A DNA stretch of 64,000 nt from NCBI GenBank assembly GCA_002633025.1, contig NMRB01001070.1, forward strand, positions 138,012 through 202,011. Direction: 5' to 3'. The notes under the pieces were generated by a model. It was not told the origin of the DNA, ran no database searches, and was given only the letters and a program-made list of their open reading frames with translations. This stretch comes from Notospermus geniculatus. Its lineage: Eukaryota; Nemertea; Pilidiophora; Heteronemertea; Lineidae. The position numbers were made by a program, and so were the translations under genes. Positions 10,492-20,819 of this stretch are shown here, piece by piece; the first letter of the stretch is position 1; the number at the start of each line of letters is the position of its first letter.

Positions 10492-11093
10492 CACTCTTAA
10501 AAAATTCTCGTCGTACTGACAAGCTGGAACTCGTTCTCAGAACATGCTTAAATTGACAGGGTCTATCTTGTCAATTGACAAGTTTTTAACTTGTCACCCT
10601 GGGAAAAGAGACATCTTATCATTGAAACAACTACATCTCGTCATTCAGGCTACACAAAAATTAAAAATTATGCGCCAAGATATCGTTATGCGGTAGTTAC
10701 AAGTACTAATAACAGCTACATATGAAAGAAAAACTCTCCCAAATTTCAGGGCCTACGGCGGGATTCGAACCTACGACCTATGAAATGTATAAACTACTAG
10801 ACATAACCCCTAAACCCTCCTGGCTATTGAGGCAACGATGGTGACAGCATGCTTAGAGTTCAAGAAATTGAGCGATAAATGTGAGGGAAGCGCATGCGCA
10901 ATAATGTCCTGCCACCTGCAACTTATCGCCATAACTAGAGACCTTGTCGACTGGATAAACTGAACTCGTCACAGAGATGTGCGACTCGCCATGACAAGTA
11001 ATTGTGTCATGAATGACGTAATTCGTCAGGCTGACTAAAGCATCTCATCCACATTCGCAGACAAGTTGCGGTGACAAGAATTTTTTAAGAGTG
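10492..11093. mobile_element. 602-bp MITE with internal tRNA-like unit
   Basis: Termini are inverted CACTCTTAAAAAATTCT. Subterminal GACAAG, CTTGTCA and TTGTCACC motifs recur on both sides. The middle carries a tRNA-like block (10749-10825). No protein coding was seen. Confidence 0.75.
10749..10825 (-). other. tRNA-like unit (tRNA pseudogene or SINE head)
   Basis: The minus strand has a perfect B box (GGTTCGAATCC) and an approximate A box (TTTAGGGGTTATG). The acceptor arms do not pair well, so it is not a normal tRNA gene. Confidence 0.5.
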
Positions 11094-11411
11094 CTTCTGC
11101 ATCATGATATTTTTTTAGAAATCAGGCCGCAGTAACTGAGCACACGATGCGTGACATTAGATTGCACTATATGAATTTTTAGTGTGATATCGTTTGATCA
11201 AGGGATTCGGATTCCATCTGTCAGTGAGTGACCTCTTAGCAATCGGCGTGATTGGAATCAGTGCATTAGGTTTATACTGTAAGACAATAACGAGTTGTGC
11301 ATAAAATATGGAATCTCCGGGAACAGGCGGAACGGTGAAATGTATTTTTGGCATAGTTATCAACAGCATAGGTGGGGACGAGGTCTATACAGGGCGTCAA
11401 AAAAGGATTCA
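11094..11411. other. Unassigned, no gene seen
   Basis: No coding signal or repeat family was recognised. Confidence 0.4.
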
Positions 11412-11490
11412 GGGCAGCCATCTGAAGCTACTCATGTTCGTCACTTGGATGGGGTCTTTTACTTGCCTTGCAAAGTGCAGTGCTGCCATC
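11412..11490 (-). repeat. SINE tail fragment
   Basis: Third copy of the SINE 3' part (GAAGCTACTCATGTTCGTCA, GGGGTCTTTTACTTGCC), in the same orientation as 1831-1950. Confidence 0.7.
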
Positions 11491-11569
11491 TACAGACAAC
11501 ATGTTCCTCTGTAACATTTGTCCCGTAATATTGGTCCAAATGCCAATCCCTTGACATCTGCGCAAGAGT

Positions 11570-13566
11570 TCCTACTCTTCATTCCACATCCCTTGGCGCG
11601 AGGTTTATGGCCGATATCTCCGCAACGGCTGGGTCAAATTTGACATACCATACATCAATCGATTTGTCTTTTTTGCCACTACAGGCATCATCGCTGTCAT
11701 TTTCCCGAAAAACGTGACATAAAAATGTTCTTTCACCAATCACAGTTCGTGTTTACGGCCGAAATGGCGGCCATTTTGAAATGACGCACTGCTTTGCGCA
11801 CGTGTAAACTGCACTGAACATCGCGGCAAAGTGGGTTTTGAGAAAGGGATCCGTTATGTCGGCCTTACGGGAAAAATGAAGATAGCAGAAACATACCGAC
11901 AAGAAAGACAAGATGATTGATGTATTTTTTGTCAAATTTGAGCCAGCTGTTGCGGAGATATCGTTGATAAACCTCGCGCCATTCGGATCTGGAATGAAGA
12001 GTAACTCTTTCTTTGTGAATGTCGAGCTCATGTATCGGACATGTCTCCGTTTATTTGAAATGCGCAGCACGTGATACTGAAACAATAGACCAACTGGCAT
12101 GATTGGTAATGACAAGCGCAGTCGAAAGACAAACGCCAGAACGATTTCAGCAGCGATGATATTCTATATTTTGACAGCCGAAGGACATCTTATATATATA
12201 ACAACTTGCGCCCTTTATCTGCACGGCGCTTATACAGTTTCAAAGCGCTTCGCATTACATCTCCAGACACCTTTCTTGGGAACTTTAGGAGCGGCTTTGT
12301 CACCTTTCACTTACATGTATGATTTTTACAGACTTTTCCAACAAAGATGGTGGCCTACTACTCTCCATTCCACTTGCGAGTGGCGCGAGGTTTATGAACG
12401 ATAGCTCCGCAACGGCTGGGTCAAATTTGACATACCATACATCAATCGATTTGTCTTTTTTTGCCGCTACAGGCATCATCGCTGTCATTTTGCCTATAAA
12501 CGTGACAGAAAAAAGTTCTTTCACCAATCACTGTTTGTGTTTACGGCCGAAATGGCGGCCATTTTGAAATGTCGCAAAGCATCGCGCACGTGTAAACTGC
12601 ACTGAACACCGTGGCGAAATGAATGGGTTTTGAGAAAGGGATCCGTTATGTCGGCCTTACGCGAAAAATGAAGATAGCAGAAAGATACCGACAAGAAAGA
12701 CAAGATGATTGATGTATTTTTTGTCCAATTTGACCCAGCCGTTGCGGAGATATCGTTGATAAACCTCGCGCCATTCGGATGTGGAATGAAGAGTAACTCT
12801 TTCTTTGAGAATGTCGAGCTCACGTATTGGACATGTCTCCGTTATTTGAAATGCGCAGCACGTGATACTGAAACAATAGACCAACTGGAATGACCGGTAA
12901 TGACAAACGCAGTCGAAGGACAAACGCCAGAACGATGATATTCTATATTTTGACAGCCGAAGGACATCTTATATATATAACAACTTGCGCCCTTTATCTG
13001 CACAGCGCTTATACAGTTTCAAAGCTCTTCGCATTACATCTCCAGACACCTTTCTTGGGAACTTTAGGAGCGGCTTTGTCACCTTTCACTTGATTTTTAT
13101 AGACCTTTCCAACAAAGATGGTGGCCTACTACTCGCCATTCCACTTGCGAGTGGCGCGAGGTTTATGAACGATAGCTCCGCAACGGCTGGGTCAAATTTG
13201 ACATACCATACATCAATCGATTTGTCTTTTTTGCCGCTACAGCCATCATCGCTGTCATTTTCCCGAAAAACGTGACAGAAAAAAGTTCTTTCACCAATCG
13301 CAGTTCGTGTTCACGGCCGAAATGGCGGCCATTTTGAAATGACGCAATGCATCGCGCACGTGTAAACTGCACTGAACACCATGGCGAAATAAAATGGGTT
13401 TTGAGAAAGGGATCCGTTATGTCGGCCTTACGCGAAAAATGAAGATAGCAGAAAGATACCGACAAGAAAGACAAGTCAATTGATGTATGGTATGTCAAAT
13501 TTGAGCCAGCCGTTGCGGAGCTATCGTTGATAAACCTCACGCCACTCGAAACTGGAATGGAGAGTA
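11570..13566. repeat. Tandem array: three copies of MITE E plus spacer
   Basis: MITE E copies occupy about 11570-12006, 12356-12796 and 13128-13560. They are separated by two near-identical spacers (CTTTGNGAATGTCGAGCTCA ... AGGAGCGGCTTTGTCACC). The whole unit of about 780 bp is therefore tandemly repeated with a partial last copy. Each spacer ends with a family B-like CCAACAAAGATGGTGGCC block. E has inverted ends of about 75 bp (GGCGCGAGGTTTAT, TCCGCAACGGCTGGGTCAAA) and an interior with AATGGCGGCCATTTTGAAAT. Confidence 0.85.
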
Positions 13567-13659
13567 CATGTAGGTTAATTTTGTTGGGGGTACCTCGTCT
13601 TCTAATGCCCAACACTCTCTTCTTGAGTCTCTCATTAAATAGAAAGCCAGTAATTTTAT

Positions 13660-13832
13660 CCCTTTTTCTAATGGTAGGCGATGCAGCACTTCCGGTAGGG
13701 AAAGAGGACGAAATTGGATGTGATGACGTCATCGCTTGCTGCCGTCCTTTTTCTAATGATAGACATTATTGCAACTGCACTTCCGTTGGGCGGAGGAAGT
13801 GGTAATCGTGATGACGTCATCAATTGTTTGCC
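13660..13832. repeat. Imperfect tandem duplication, about 90 bp
   Basis: CTTTTTCTAATGNTAGNC, GCACTTCCG, GTGATGACGTCATC occur twice in order. The TGATGACGTCATCA palindrome closes each unit. Confidence 0.75.
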
Positions 13833-13955
13833 TCGCAGTGTGAAAGTACTGTTATTGCACTATTTTTAACTTTAGCCAATTTGCCAGGATTTGACATTTC
13901 CGAAGAAATTTCTGATATTACAGAAAACAGGAGAAATCGTCAGAAAATGACTTAA

Positions 13956-14234
13956 AGGACCACTGTATTGCATCTTTCTGTCGACAGCCGGCGCCACCGG
14001 CACCATGCTCCAATACTGTAGTTAAGCCTTTCGCCCCAGTGTCGGCGAATGTATGATTACGGTCTCGATCACCCAGCCGCTGGGATCGAACAAGTTTGTG
14101 TAGCAGTACTACGGAACGAAACGGCTGGCTGCGCGAGACTAGTTGCATGCGGTAGTTTACCAAGTCGTTAATAGAGGTCTCCCCCTTAACGCGGGTACGT
14201 GTAACGCAGGATTGGGAAGCAATACTGTGGTCCT
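13956..14234. mobile_element. MITE family D, divergent copy with TTAA target duplication
   Basis: Flanked by TTAA at 13952-13955 and 14235-14238. Ends AGGACCAC ... GTGGTCCT. It shares CTGTCGACAGCCGGCGCCAC and AATAGAGGTCTCCC with the other D copies. TTAA duplications are typical of piggyBac-type and Kolobok-type elements. Confidence 0.82.
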
Positions 14235-14379
14235 TTAAAATAGCTTCATGGTCTTGAAGATAGTCTTGACCGGAAGGAAATAATTAGTTTGCAGTAATCT
14301 TACACCTCTGCCAGGAGGACACCTCTTTATAACATCAAAGTTTAATGCATAAAACTGGAGAGGTAAATTCGACTCTTAA

Positions 14380-14710
14380 GCCTGCAGCACACGTCACCAT
14401 TTTCGTTGCTCGTACAAGCAATTTTCGTGGTCGGCAATTTTTGTGGTGGTTGCCGGTTTACAGCAGACGTCACCACTCCGTGGTCTCGTATGCTGCTGAT
14501 GGCCACGCGTCACCACAACTCGCAACCACGAGCAATTTTCGTGGTGAGAAATCAAGCATGTTTGATTTTCGACAACTTGTGGCACCTCGTGGTCACCACA
14601 CAATTTCCGTGGTGAGTGGTCGTTGCTGGCCACAGCACACTTGGCCATTTTCGTGGCGACCACGAAAATTGCCTGTATGAGCAACGAAAGTGGTGACGCG
14701 TGCTGCAGGC
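14380..14710. mobile_element. Hairpin element with TTAA target duplication
   Basis: TTAA at 14376-14379 and 14711-14714 flank inverted ends GCCTGCAGCACACGTCACCA / complement. The interior repeats GCAATTTTCGTGGTC and its complement several times. A related partial hairpin (AAGCCTGCCGCACACGTGAG) lies at 62368-62437. Confidence 0.82.
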
Positions 14711-14717
14711 TTAAGAG

Positions 14718-15045
14718 CATTTCTGAAACGGCCAGCAGATGTTTCTTTTATTAATAGCCTGTATTAGCAAATTTCCGAGAAGGAAAGTTCCACTTTACTC
14801 GAAATTGCCTGGCTAAATACAATGTGACACTCCTTTGAAACGGGACACCGAGCAAGGGCGGTTTCTGCCCCTCAAAGACGTTAATCAGAAATATTCATCG
14901 GAAATAGAAGTGTCTGTATCGAATATCAGTCTGTCCCCCTTGATCTAAAGATCATTATATTAGAGTAAGTGATTGGTATAGGCCAAGAGGTTAGGGTTCG
15001 ATTCTCGGTCAAACCGATACTTTGTACTCTTTTGAATGGTGAAGC
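14718..15045. other. Unassigned, no gene seen
   Basis: No recognised gene or repeat. Confidence 0.4.
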
Positions 15046-15610
15046 CCGCAGCACACCAGGCGATATCGCAAGCGAGCAAAGTCGGTTGTTGACGCCAGGT
15101 GTGCGCTGGACAGTGATGCGTGGAATCCCCTCGCCAGCGATGTTCGCCCAATGTCAAACAATACCAAAACCGATATCGCCAAGTCCGCGGTGGCTGGCGA
15201 GAAGATCGGTGGCGATCAGAATAGAAAGTCCGATAGTGCTTTCAGTGCCTATCGGCGGTTTAGTTAGTGGAAAAATGCGTTATAACTAAAGCCTAGGTCA
15301 CATATCCACTCCGGGGCCCGTACGGCGAGTAAAAACAGACATTTTGACCAAATTCTACGGTGCCCAGTTTGATCTAGTTTAATTTCCGCTTATCCAATGA
15401 GGCGATTTCGGCATAATTCAGCTTATATCTGAGTTTCAGTCTCAAAAATCCACAGCAAGCCGCTGGGTGGGGAAAATCGTACGGCGACCGGTGCATTTGT
15501 GACCTAGGCTTAAAATGCGTTGTAACTAACTGCCGATAGGCGCCGGTAGCACTATCGGACTTTCTGTGCGGTCGGCCCAGATCGCTTGCGATATCGCCTG
15601 GTGTGCTGCT
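15046..15610. mobile_element. MITE family A, copy interrupted by a second MITE
   Basis: Inverted ends GCAGCACACCAGGCGATATC ... complement. The inner arms (AAAGTCCGATAGTGC) also pair. Other copies: 22539-22882, 62133-62360 and fragments at 31527-31670 and 62993-63070. A 221-bp element sits in the middle (15290-15510). Confidence 0.85.
15290..15510. mobile_element. Nested 221-bp MITE with TAA target duplication
   Basis: Starts AGCCTAGGTCACA and ends with TGTGACCTAGGCT. TAA at 15287-15289 and 15511-15513. A 3-bp TWA duplication suggests the PIF/Harbinger superfamily. Removing it restores the palindrome of family A. Confidence 0.85.
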
Positions 15611-16159
15611 GGTTCGCCATTCGGGGGAAAAACTGACGTTTCATCTTTGTCAATAACAACCTTTTTAAGCAGTTAAATTTTGAGAAATAGGATTATGAAA
15701 TTGAAGTGGAGAGCTCAAACCCACTCCTACTAAAGTGCACCGTAGCTTTGATTTTTCCCACACGACCGATTCAGATGGCGCATTATCTAAAAAAAGAAAT
15801 GATGGAGGTGTATTTTGGGGGAAATAATCTCCGTCTGCCTCTCACGTCACGTGGTATCTTCAGATAAGAGACCCGGGGTATTAAATTGTTAATTTTGAAG
15901 AACTCTGGATTTGGAGTAAAATGTGACTGGCAAAGAAGCTTTTTGCCTGGAGATAACAACTTAATGTGGGATTACCCTTTATGTTTATCTGTGATGCCGT
16001 AGGCTTTATTAGTTCTGATAGTGTTTGAAGATGGCAAAAATAGCAAAGGAAAAAAATCGAGATCAGTTTGGTTGTGTATTGCGTCGCCGTCGGAAAACAA
16101 GGCGTAACATCGTTAGCTCTTCGTAAGGGAAAGTTCCAATAGCAAAACTTTAAAACCCT
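15611..16159. other. Unassigned, no gene seen
   Basis: No recognised exon, RNA or repeat pair. Confidence 0.4.
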
Positions 16160-16321
16160 GGGCCCGGTTGCACGAAACTCACGACAGCGCTATCTTGGTG
16201 TTAGCGCTATCTTGATGTTAAATGACGTACATGTAAAAGAACAATGGATTTTTACGTCATCTAACATGAAGACAGCGCTAACACCAAGATAGCGCTGTCG
16301 TGAGTTTCGTGCAACAGGCCC
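16160..16321. mobile_element. Hairpin MITE with long near-perfect arms
   Basis: Left arm GGGCCCGGTTGCACGAAACT, then CACGACAGCGCTATCTTGGT; the right arm is its complement, arms about 60 bp. The GGGCC end resembles those of the hairpins at 4771-4881 and 31552-31611. Confidence 0.85.
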
Positions 16322-16341
16322 CTGGCCTACATTTAGATATT

Positions 16342-16458
16342 GGGTCATATGAATAAAGATGAGTAAATGCTTTTACTTCAGATTTGTACGTCATTGGATA
16401 GTGCATTTGTATTGCAGAATTCAAGTAAAAGCATTTACTAGTCTTATTCATATGACCC
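16342..16458. mobile_element. Short hairpin MITE, family I
   Basis: Ends TGGGTCATATGAATAAAGA and complement. Second copy of the family found at 1198-1316. Confidence 0.82.
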
Positions 16459-16551
16459 GTTGTTACATGTGGCAACAAGCGTTAACCCTATTTTAGCCAT
16501 TATCTTATTTTAATTTGTTGTTTAAACTAGATAAAACCAAAATCTGGTCAA

Positions 16552-16685
16552 CGGCTCAAAAGTTTAGGTAAAATAGCTGTCTGAGAGGATGTGTTTGGTA
16601 GTGTTATATCATGCTTGGACAATGAATGGTCACGACGTCATGTGGGAGAACTAGTATGCCGCCATCTTTGTTGGAAAGGTCCATA
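16552..16685. repeat. MITE family B fragment
   Basis: Contains AAAGTTTAGGTAAAATA, ATCATGCTTGGACAATGAAT and GCCGCCATCTTTGTTGGAAA in the inverse sense to 23547-24090. The far half is missing. Confidence 0.78.
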
Positions 16686-16699
16686 GGAGGTGGGTTTAA

Positions 16700-16914
16700 A
16701 GGAGCCCGGTATTGCCACTTTTTCTCGACAGCCGGCGCCACCATCGCCGCACGCGCCACTCTCCAACCCCAGGGACTAACTACGTTGTCGGCGAATGGAT
16801 CCGATGTACAACGTACATTTTGTAATTTTTTTTGTAGTTCGTATTGCTGCCGCTTGGTGGCTCCGACTACATCGGCAGTCAAAATACCCACAGGAGATCG
16901 CATACCTTGCTCCT
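16700..16914. mobile_element. MITE family C, complete copy
   Basis: TTAA at 16696-16699 and 16915-16918. Ends AGGAGCCCGGTATTGCCAC and GATCGCATACCTTGCTCCT. One end shares TATTGCCACTTTTT, TCGACAGCCGGCGCCACC with family D. Confidence 0.82.
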
Positions 16915-17522
16915 TTAAGTTCTACGTGAGTACTTTCCAATGAATATATCGGGTGTCCCAGAAAAAGTGAACCGCTTTGTGAACCACTTCTGACAAGTAT
17001 TTTCTCAGCGATAGATAAACCGAATTCATTGAAAGTTTTCACATAGTAACCTTAGGGTATCATCAACAAGTCTGCGAAATATCTAAGAGATCGGACGCAA
17101 ATTGTGCGAGTATTGTCAAATTCAAAACAGCATGTCAACACCTGGCAGCTGGCATGAACATGATAAAGGTTATGGGCGGTTATGTCCGCATAAATTAGAC
17201 GTGCACAAAACGTATTTGTAAGTGTAAAACATATGTTTTTGTGCCAAAACAGATATTTCTGTGTAAAAACAGACATACAAAACGTACAAAACGTGATTAT
17301 TTTCGGCTAAACGTGTGTGTATTTCCAAAACGAATATATTTCTTGCAAAACAGATGTAAGTTTGTCGATAAACACGAAAGTTTTACCCGATTTTTATATT
17401 TTCTCGCAGAGATGTCGGCTCGCAGAGACCAAACCGCAGAGATGTTTGCCAAACGAAGACGCTAGATGGCGCTCGATACTATGGCTGTTTTAGTCTGCGG
17501 TTTCTCGCTTGTCGGCGCACGA

Positions 17523-17594
17523 GCCTCAGTGGCCAAGTGGTTAGCACGCCCGGTTGTCAAGCGGAAGGGCGTGGGTTCGAATCCTGTCGTGACA
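17523..17594 (+). other. tRNA-like unit, left arm, intact Pol III boxes
   Basis: A box TGGCCAAGTGG and B box GGTTCGAATCC are both perfect matches to the Pol III consensus, with normal spacing. A T9 run follows at 17595. The T stem forms with wobble pairs, but no acceptor stem forms. It is therefore a tRNA-derived transcription unit rather than a tRNA gene. Confidence 0.65.
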
Positions 17595-18010
17595 TTTTTT
17601 TTTCATTTCGTTAGTTTCACTTCATTTTATTTTTTTTCTTGTCGACTTTTATCGTATCGATCTCGCGTGGCTGTCAGAAAATTGTGAACAAAATATTGCA
17701 TTCTTTGAGCCAAAATTTTGAAAAATTAGACCAAGGCCTAGGCCTCTGAAAAATAATTAATTGTCGTTCTTTCTGCTTTATTTTTTGGATATTCTCCCTT
17801 CACAGTACTAATGATGAAATGTTGGTCTCATGATTAATTATTTTTCTCATGATTACATGTAATTATTTTTCATAGGCCTAGGTCTAATTTTTCAAAATTT
17901 TGGCTCAAAGAATGCAATATTTTGTTCACAATTTTCTGACAGCCACGCGAGATCGATACGATAAAAGTCGACACCAAAAAAATAAAATGAAACTAACGAA
18001 ATGAAAAAAA

Positions 18011-18083
18011 ATGTCACCATAGGATTCGAACCCACGCCCTTCCGCTTGACAACCGGGCGTGCTAACCACTTGGCCACTGAGGC
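18011..18083 (-). other. tRNA-like unit, right arm, intact Pol III boxes
   Basis: Inverted copy of the unit at 17523-17594 with the same A and B boxes and a T8 run after it on the minus strand. The two units face each other across the palindrome centre. Confidence 0.65.
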
Positions 18084-18649
18084 TCGTGCTCCGACAAGCG
18101 AGAAACCGCAGACTAAAACAGCCATAGTATCGAGCGCCATCTAGCGTCTTCGTTTGGCAAACATCTCTGCGGTTTGGTCTCTGCGAGCCGACATCTCTGC
18201 GAGAAAATATAAAAATCGGGTAAAACTTTCGTGTTTATCGACAAACTTACATCTGTTTTGCAAGAAATATATTCGTTTTGGAAATACACACACGTTTAGC
18301 CGAAAATAATCACATTTTGTACGTTTGTATGTCTGTTTTTACACAGAAATATCTGTTTTGGCACAAAAACATATGTTTTACACTTACAAATACGTTTTGT
18401 GCACGTCTAATTTATGCGGACATAACCGCCCATAAAAGGTCACATTGCACAGCTCTGATATTAGATTTTTTGACATGCTGTTTTGAATTTGACAATATTC
18501 GCATAATTTGCGACCTATCTCTTAGATATTTTGCAGACTTGTTGATGATCCCCTCAGGTTATTCTGTGAAAATTTTCAATGACTTCGGTTTATCTATCGC
18601 TGAGAAAATACTTTTCAAAAAGCGGTTCACTTTTTTGGGACACCCGATA

Positions 18650-18995
18650 CATGTACCTACACGTATGTGACAGGGTTTCCGTAAACATTTCTCGATTTAC
18701 ATGTAGTTGGTCTATTAGTTTTGCGAGCGAGTAAGACTATAAACACCCTCATCTAAGTGTAAATATGTCCCGTTTACAACGAAACAGACATCGAGGTGTC
18801 GACGTCGCTTTAACGAAGATGAATCCTCTGTCGGTTCATATTTGTCGGGTCGAATTCGATTACCCATGATTCACGGCGAGGACGGAAATGATCACTTCAT
18901 CGCAATGCATCATGGGATAATCACATTTTAACTGCGAAAATGTGGAACGAGCAGGTGTCACAAGGTTATTGCCAAAGTTTGTGTACAACGCTGTA
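18650..18995. other. Unassigned, no gene seen
   Basis: No recognised gene or repeat. Confidence 0.4.
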
Positions 18996-19130
18996 CATCC
19001 ACAGTACATACACTGTGCATGCATTGTACACTGTACATGCATAGTGCATGGACGGTATGCGCTGTACATGCTCTGTGCATGCACTGTACATGCACTGTGT
19101 ATACAGTGTACATGCGCTGTACATGCACAC
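18996..19130. repeat. Minisatellite of CTGTACATGCA units
   Basis: About ten units of 10-16 bp built on (G)TGTACATGCA, a self-complementary core. Open frames on both strands are produced by the repeat. Confidence 0.85.
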
Positions 19131-19329
19131 TATCTTCCAAAATTTACGCTGAATGCTTGGCAAGGACCATCCCACGAAGTCTTGATAATTCTACGTGTGC
19201 ATCTTCGTCGTCATCCAGATCTGCGCGTATTTTGCCGTGAAATATACGAGACAGTCAGAACCAGTGCTACCAGCCATGCATGTAGCACCGGTGCTGCCGT
19301 CTTTGTACATGTACATGTAGCACCGGTGT

Positions 19330-19480
19330 TCAATGGGGGATGATAGCTACGGAGAGGGCAGCACATCGTAATCAGGTCCTATACAATGGATGTCTTTTGT
19401 GTGAGATATTGATCAGGACCTGGATGTCAGTTTAATTTAATAAGTTTTAACCACTAGCGACACCTATTGAGGCCGTGGGC
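19330..19480. repeat. 150-bp repeat, inverted copy at 24112-24262
   Basis: GATAGCTACGGAGAGGGCAG, AGGTCCTATACAATGGA, GACACCTATTGAGGC recur as complement at 24112-24262, nearly collinear. It is probably a mobile-element fragment. On the minus strand an ATTAAA at about 19431-19436 could serve the GPCR transcript as a poly(A) signal. Confidence 0.75.
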
Positions 19481-19499
19481 TATGGTCCTTATTGCAGTC

Positions 19500-19630
19500 C
19501 AACTTCGTAGCTTGAATCCGAACTTTAATCTTCAAGCTTGAAGCCTGGCTTGACTTCAATCTTAAAGCTTGAAAGCGGACTTCAGTCTTCAAGCTTGAAG
19601 AATGAAGTTCGGGTTCAAGCTTGAAGATTG
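19500..19630. repeat. Repeats of CTTCAAGCTTGAA
   Basis: Six or so copies of the palindrome TTCAAGCTTGAA with spacers of about 10-20 bp. It lies just downstream of the GPCR stop codon and so within or near its 3' untranslated region. Confidence 0.8.
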
Positions 19631-19666
19631 ATTGAGCCTTCTGGGCTTTCGTAGAACTCCGTTCGT

Positions 19667-20716
19667 TCAACGTTTCTTCGAACAGTTGATGACGTCCCAA
19701 AACATCTCTCTAAAACGGCGACCAGTTAGAAAATAGAGATAAAAGTTGATGCTGGAGTTGATGACGGGAAATGAGTACAAGATATTCATTGCTATATTTA
19801 GAGGGACGCTATGGCTGAGGTAATCATTGAGGTACCGCGTCAGAATTAGAGGAAATTCTAAGATAAAAAACGCGGAAACGAGGCTAATAACCCGGATGAC
19901 GAGATTACGGAGGTCTTGAGTTTCCCGGTCACGTGATAGCTGTAATTTCGGGTCTTCGACTGACGCAAAAAGGGCCTTCACGAGAAAGAAATTGAGGATC
20001 ACTGCGGCTATGAAAGGGATCCAAGTGCTGATAGTGTGGCTAAGGAAACTTGAGTATATGAGAGTAAAATACCGATTGCGCCAAAGTCCCGTGAGAAATC
20101 CCACCGGCATCTCCCTGCCCAAGCAAGGATCGTAGATATAATTAATTTTCAAAAGGTAAAACTGCGGACCGTAAAAAAGGATTGAAAACACGACGAAACT
20201 ACAGACCACTTTTCTGGCTTTGTTGATAGTACACCATGATTTCGCCTTGTGGGGGAACTTTACGGCGATGAAGCGTTCGACGGTGACAAAAGCTATACCG
20301 TAGAGAGCGTTTAGTTTGCATATTAGCCATAACGCTATCAGGTAGTGCTCGAAAGGCACTTTGAAGTGCTCGGAGTAGGCTAAAAGTTCGCCTGTGTAGC
20401 GGTAGACATCCGAAAAAGGCTCTAACAGGAAGTTGGCGACCAGGACTGAAGAATCGGCCACGGTGAGGTACTTCAGCAAAACCAACGTCGATGATGGTCT
20501 CATCTCCTTCGAGAGAACAACGTATGCTAAAGTATTGGTAACAAGTCCTGATATTATTAGGAATAAGGTGAACGGAACTTCGAAGAAGAATTGGACGTAT
20601 TCTGACGGGAGTTCTAAGTTGGACATCGGCAGTGGAAACCAACGAAGGCAGGGTAGAGATTTGTTGACCGTTTGGTTGGAGGCGAGGTCGGCCATGTTGG
20701 TCTCCGGACCGCCCAT
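19667..20716 (-). CDS. Class A (rhodopsin-like) GPCR, FMRFamide-receptor-like
   Basis: A single-exon receptor. The frame is open back to 20845, but the ATG at 20716 (context GAAAAATGG) is preferred: it gives 349 residues and an N-terminus with two N-glycosylation sites (NQT, NKS). Seven hydrophobic helices can be placed. N61 (1.50, in LVTNTL) and D88 (2.50, in LTVAD) are present. The DRY position reads ERF (147-149). TM6 has FILEFP in place of CWxP. TM7 has NSSINFYLY, so NF replaces NP of NPxxY. Helix 8 is GRRFREMF. The Cys usually at 3.25 is replaced by Glu, although ECL2 keeps a Cys (DPCLG). These traits fit invertebrate peptide receptors related to the FMRFamide receptor group; the ligand is unknown. 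A class A fold is very likely, the subfamily is inference. Confidence 0.9.
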   Translation of the reverse strand: MGGPETNMADLASNQTVNKSLPCLRWFPLPMSNLELPSEYVQFFFEVPFTLFLIISGLVTNTLAYVVLSKEMRPSSTLVLLKYLTVADSSVLVANFLLEPFSDVYRYTGELLAYSEHFKVPFEHYLIALWLICKLNALYGIAFVTVERFIAVKFPHKAKSWCTINKARKVVCSFVVFSILFYGPQFYLLKINYIYDPCLGREMPVGFLTGLWRNRYFTLIYSSFLSHTISTWIPFIAAVILNFFLVKALFASVEDPKLQLSRDRETQDLRNLVIRVISLVSAFFILEFPLILTRYLNDYLSHSVPLNIAMNILYSFPVINSSINFYLYFLTGRRFREMFWDVINCSKKR

Positions 20717-20819
20717 TTTTCCTTCTTTGAGGTACTTCGATGACTGAAGACGATACTTCGACCGACTGGGCACCAAAACCTTGACAAGAGAAGACGAAAA
20801 GTTGTTTACTATACACGGT

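Larger units (their letters stand above)
16950..18647. mobile_element. 1.7-kb palindromic element with TA target duplication
   Basis: Left end TCGGGTGTCCCAGAAAAAGT and right end its complement, flanked by TA at 16948-16949 and 18648-18649. The arms (about 16950-17750 and 17860-18647) are nearly identical in inverted orientation around a spacer of about 100 bp. Each arm includes one tRNA-like unit with intact Pol III boxes. No transposase frame was seen. TA duplication is shared by Tc1/mariner and some P-like or ISL2EU elements; the family is not identified. Confidence 0.88.

Noticed and set aside
13163-13732. 189-codon open frame on the minus strand
   Set aside because: It lies within MITE family E; similar frames in every copy reflect the element.
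17466-18140. Identical short proteins starting MALDTMAVLVCGFSLVG on both strands
   Set aside because: They are the two arms of the 1.7-kb palindrome and overlap the tRNA-like units; not a duplicated gene.
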